Assembly: GCA_945787925.1 (NCBI GenBank)
Contig: CALZJY010000140.1
Span: 1 to 5,917, forward strand
Source: an uncultured Anaerosporobacter sp.
GTDB lineage: Bacteria > Bacillota > Clostridia > Lachnospirales > Lachnospiraceae
Reading direction: 5' to 3'
DNA: 5,917 bases
Below the pieces are notes generated by a model that saw only the letters and a list, made by a program, of their open reading frames with translations, was not told the origin of the DNA and did no database searches. The stretch's first letter is position 1. Each line of letters opens with the position of its first letter. Below, piece after piece: positions 5,912 to 5,917 of this stretch. A program made the translations under genes and the position numbers.

Positions 5912-5917
5912 GTTTTC

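Noticed and set aside
5816..5917. Open frame on the + strand running off the window end (TTG at 5828)
   Set aside because: It has about 30 codons, no ribosome binding site near the TTG, no recognisable motif and lies just after a terminator. Other frames on the minus strand are also open here.
1..5917. CRISPR array, tRNA, rRNA, riboswitch, insertion sequence or phage genes
   Set aside because: No regularly spaced repeats, no cloverleaf or conserved RNA motifs and no transposase or integrase frames were seen. Nearly all of the window is densely packed FAS II genes.

Overview
The window carries the distal part of a type II fatty acid synthesis (FAS II) operon from a Gram-positive, low-to-moderate GC bacterium. 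All genes lie on the + strand. The A-rich codon use, strong AGGAGG-type ribosome binding sites, a fused accD-accA gene and a FabT-like regulator point to Firmicutes, most likely Clostridia of the Lachnospiraceae type. That placement is inferred from gene content and recalled family resemblance, not from a database search.

Layout: positions 44-199 hold the last ~51 codons of fabF (3-oxoacyl-ACP synthase II). Then come accB (biotin carboxyl carrier protein), fabZ (3-hydroxyacyl-ACP dehydratase), accC (biotin carboxylase), a single accD-accA fusion (both carboxyltransferase subunits), and a FabK/nitronate-monooxygenase-family flavoprotein, probably the enoyl-ACP reductase. The gaps between these genes are 11-14 bases, and accC and accDA overlap by 4 bases, so they almost certainly share one transcript. 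After a 54-base gap with its own good sigma-A-type promoter and a dyad comes a MarR-family gene that closely resembles FabT, the repressor of streptococcal fatty acid synthesis. A rho-independent terminator at 5761-5799 closes the unit. The last ~118 bases hold no gene I can support, only short inverted and direct repeats.

How the genes work together: AccC carboxylates the biotin on AccB, and the AccDA carboxyltransferase moves the carboxyl group to acetyl-CoA to give malonyl-CoA. FabF uses malonyl-ACP to elongate the chain, FabZ dehydrates the 3-hydroxyacyl-ACP, and the FabK-like protein probably reduces the enoyl-ACP. The FabT-like protein probably represses the pathway and possibly its own promoter. 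fabH, acpP, fabD and fabG are not in the window and may lie upstream.

Most of this is ordinary, well-conserved metabolism, and I see no convincing undescribed system. Points worth a second look are the GC-rich first ~43 bases, which break the fabF reading frame (possibly a contig-end artefact), the accD-accA fusion with a shortened AccA N-terminus, the cysteine-rich C-terminal extension of the FabK-like protein, and the position and promoter architecture of fabT at the 3' end of the operon.
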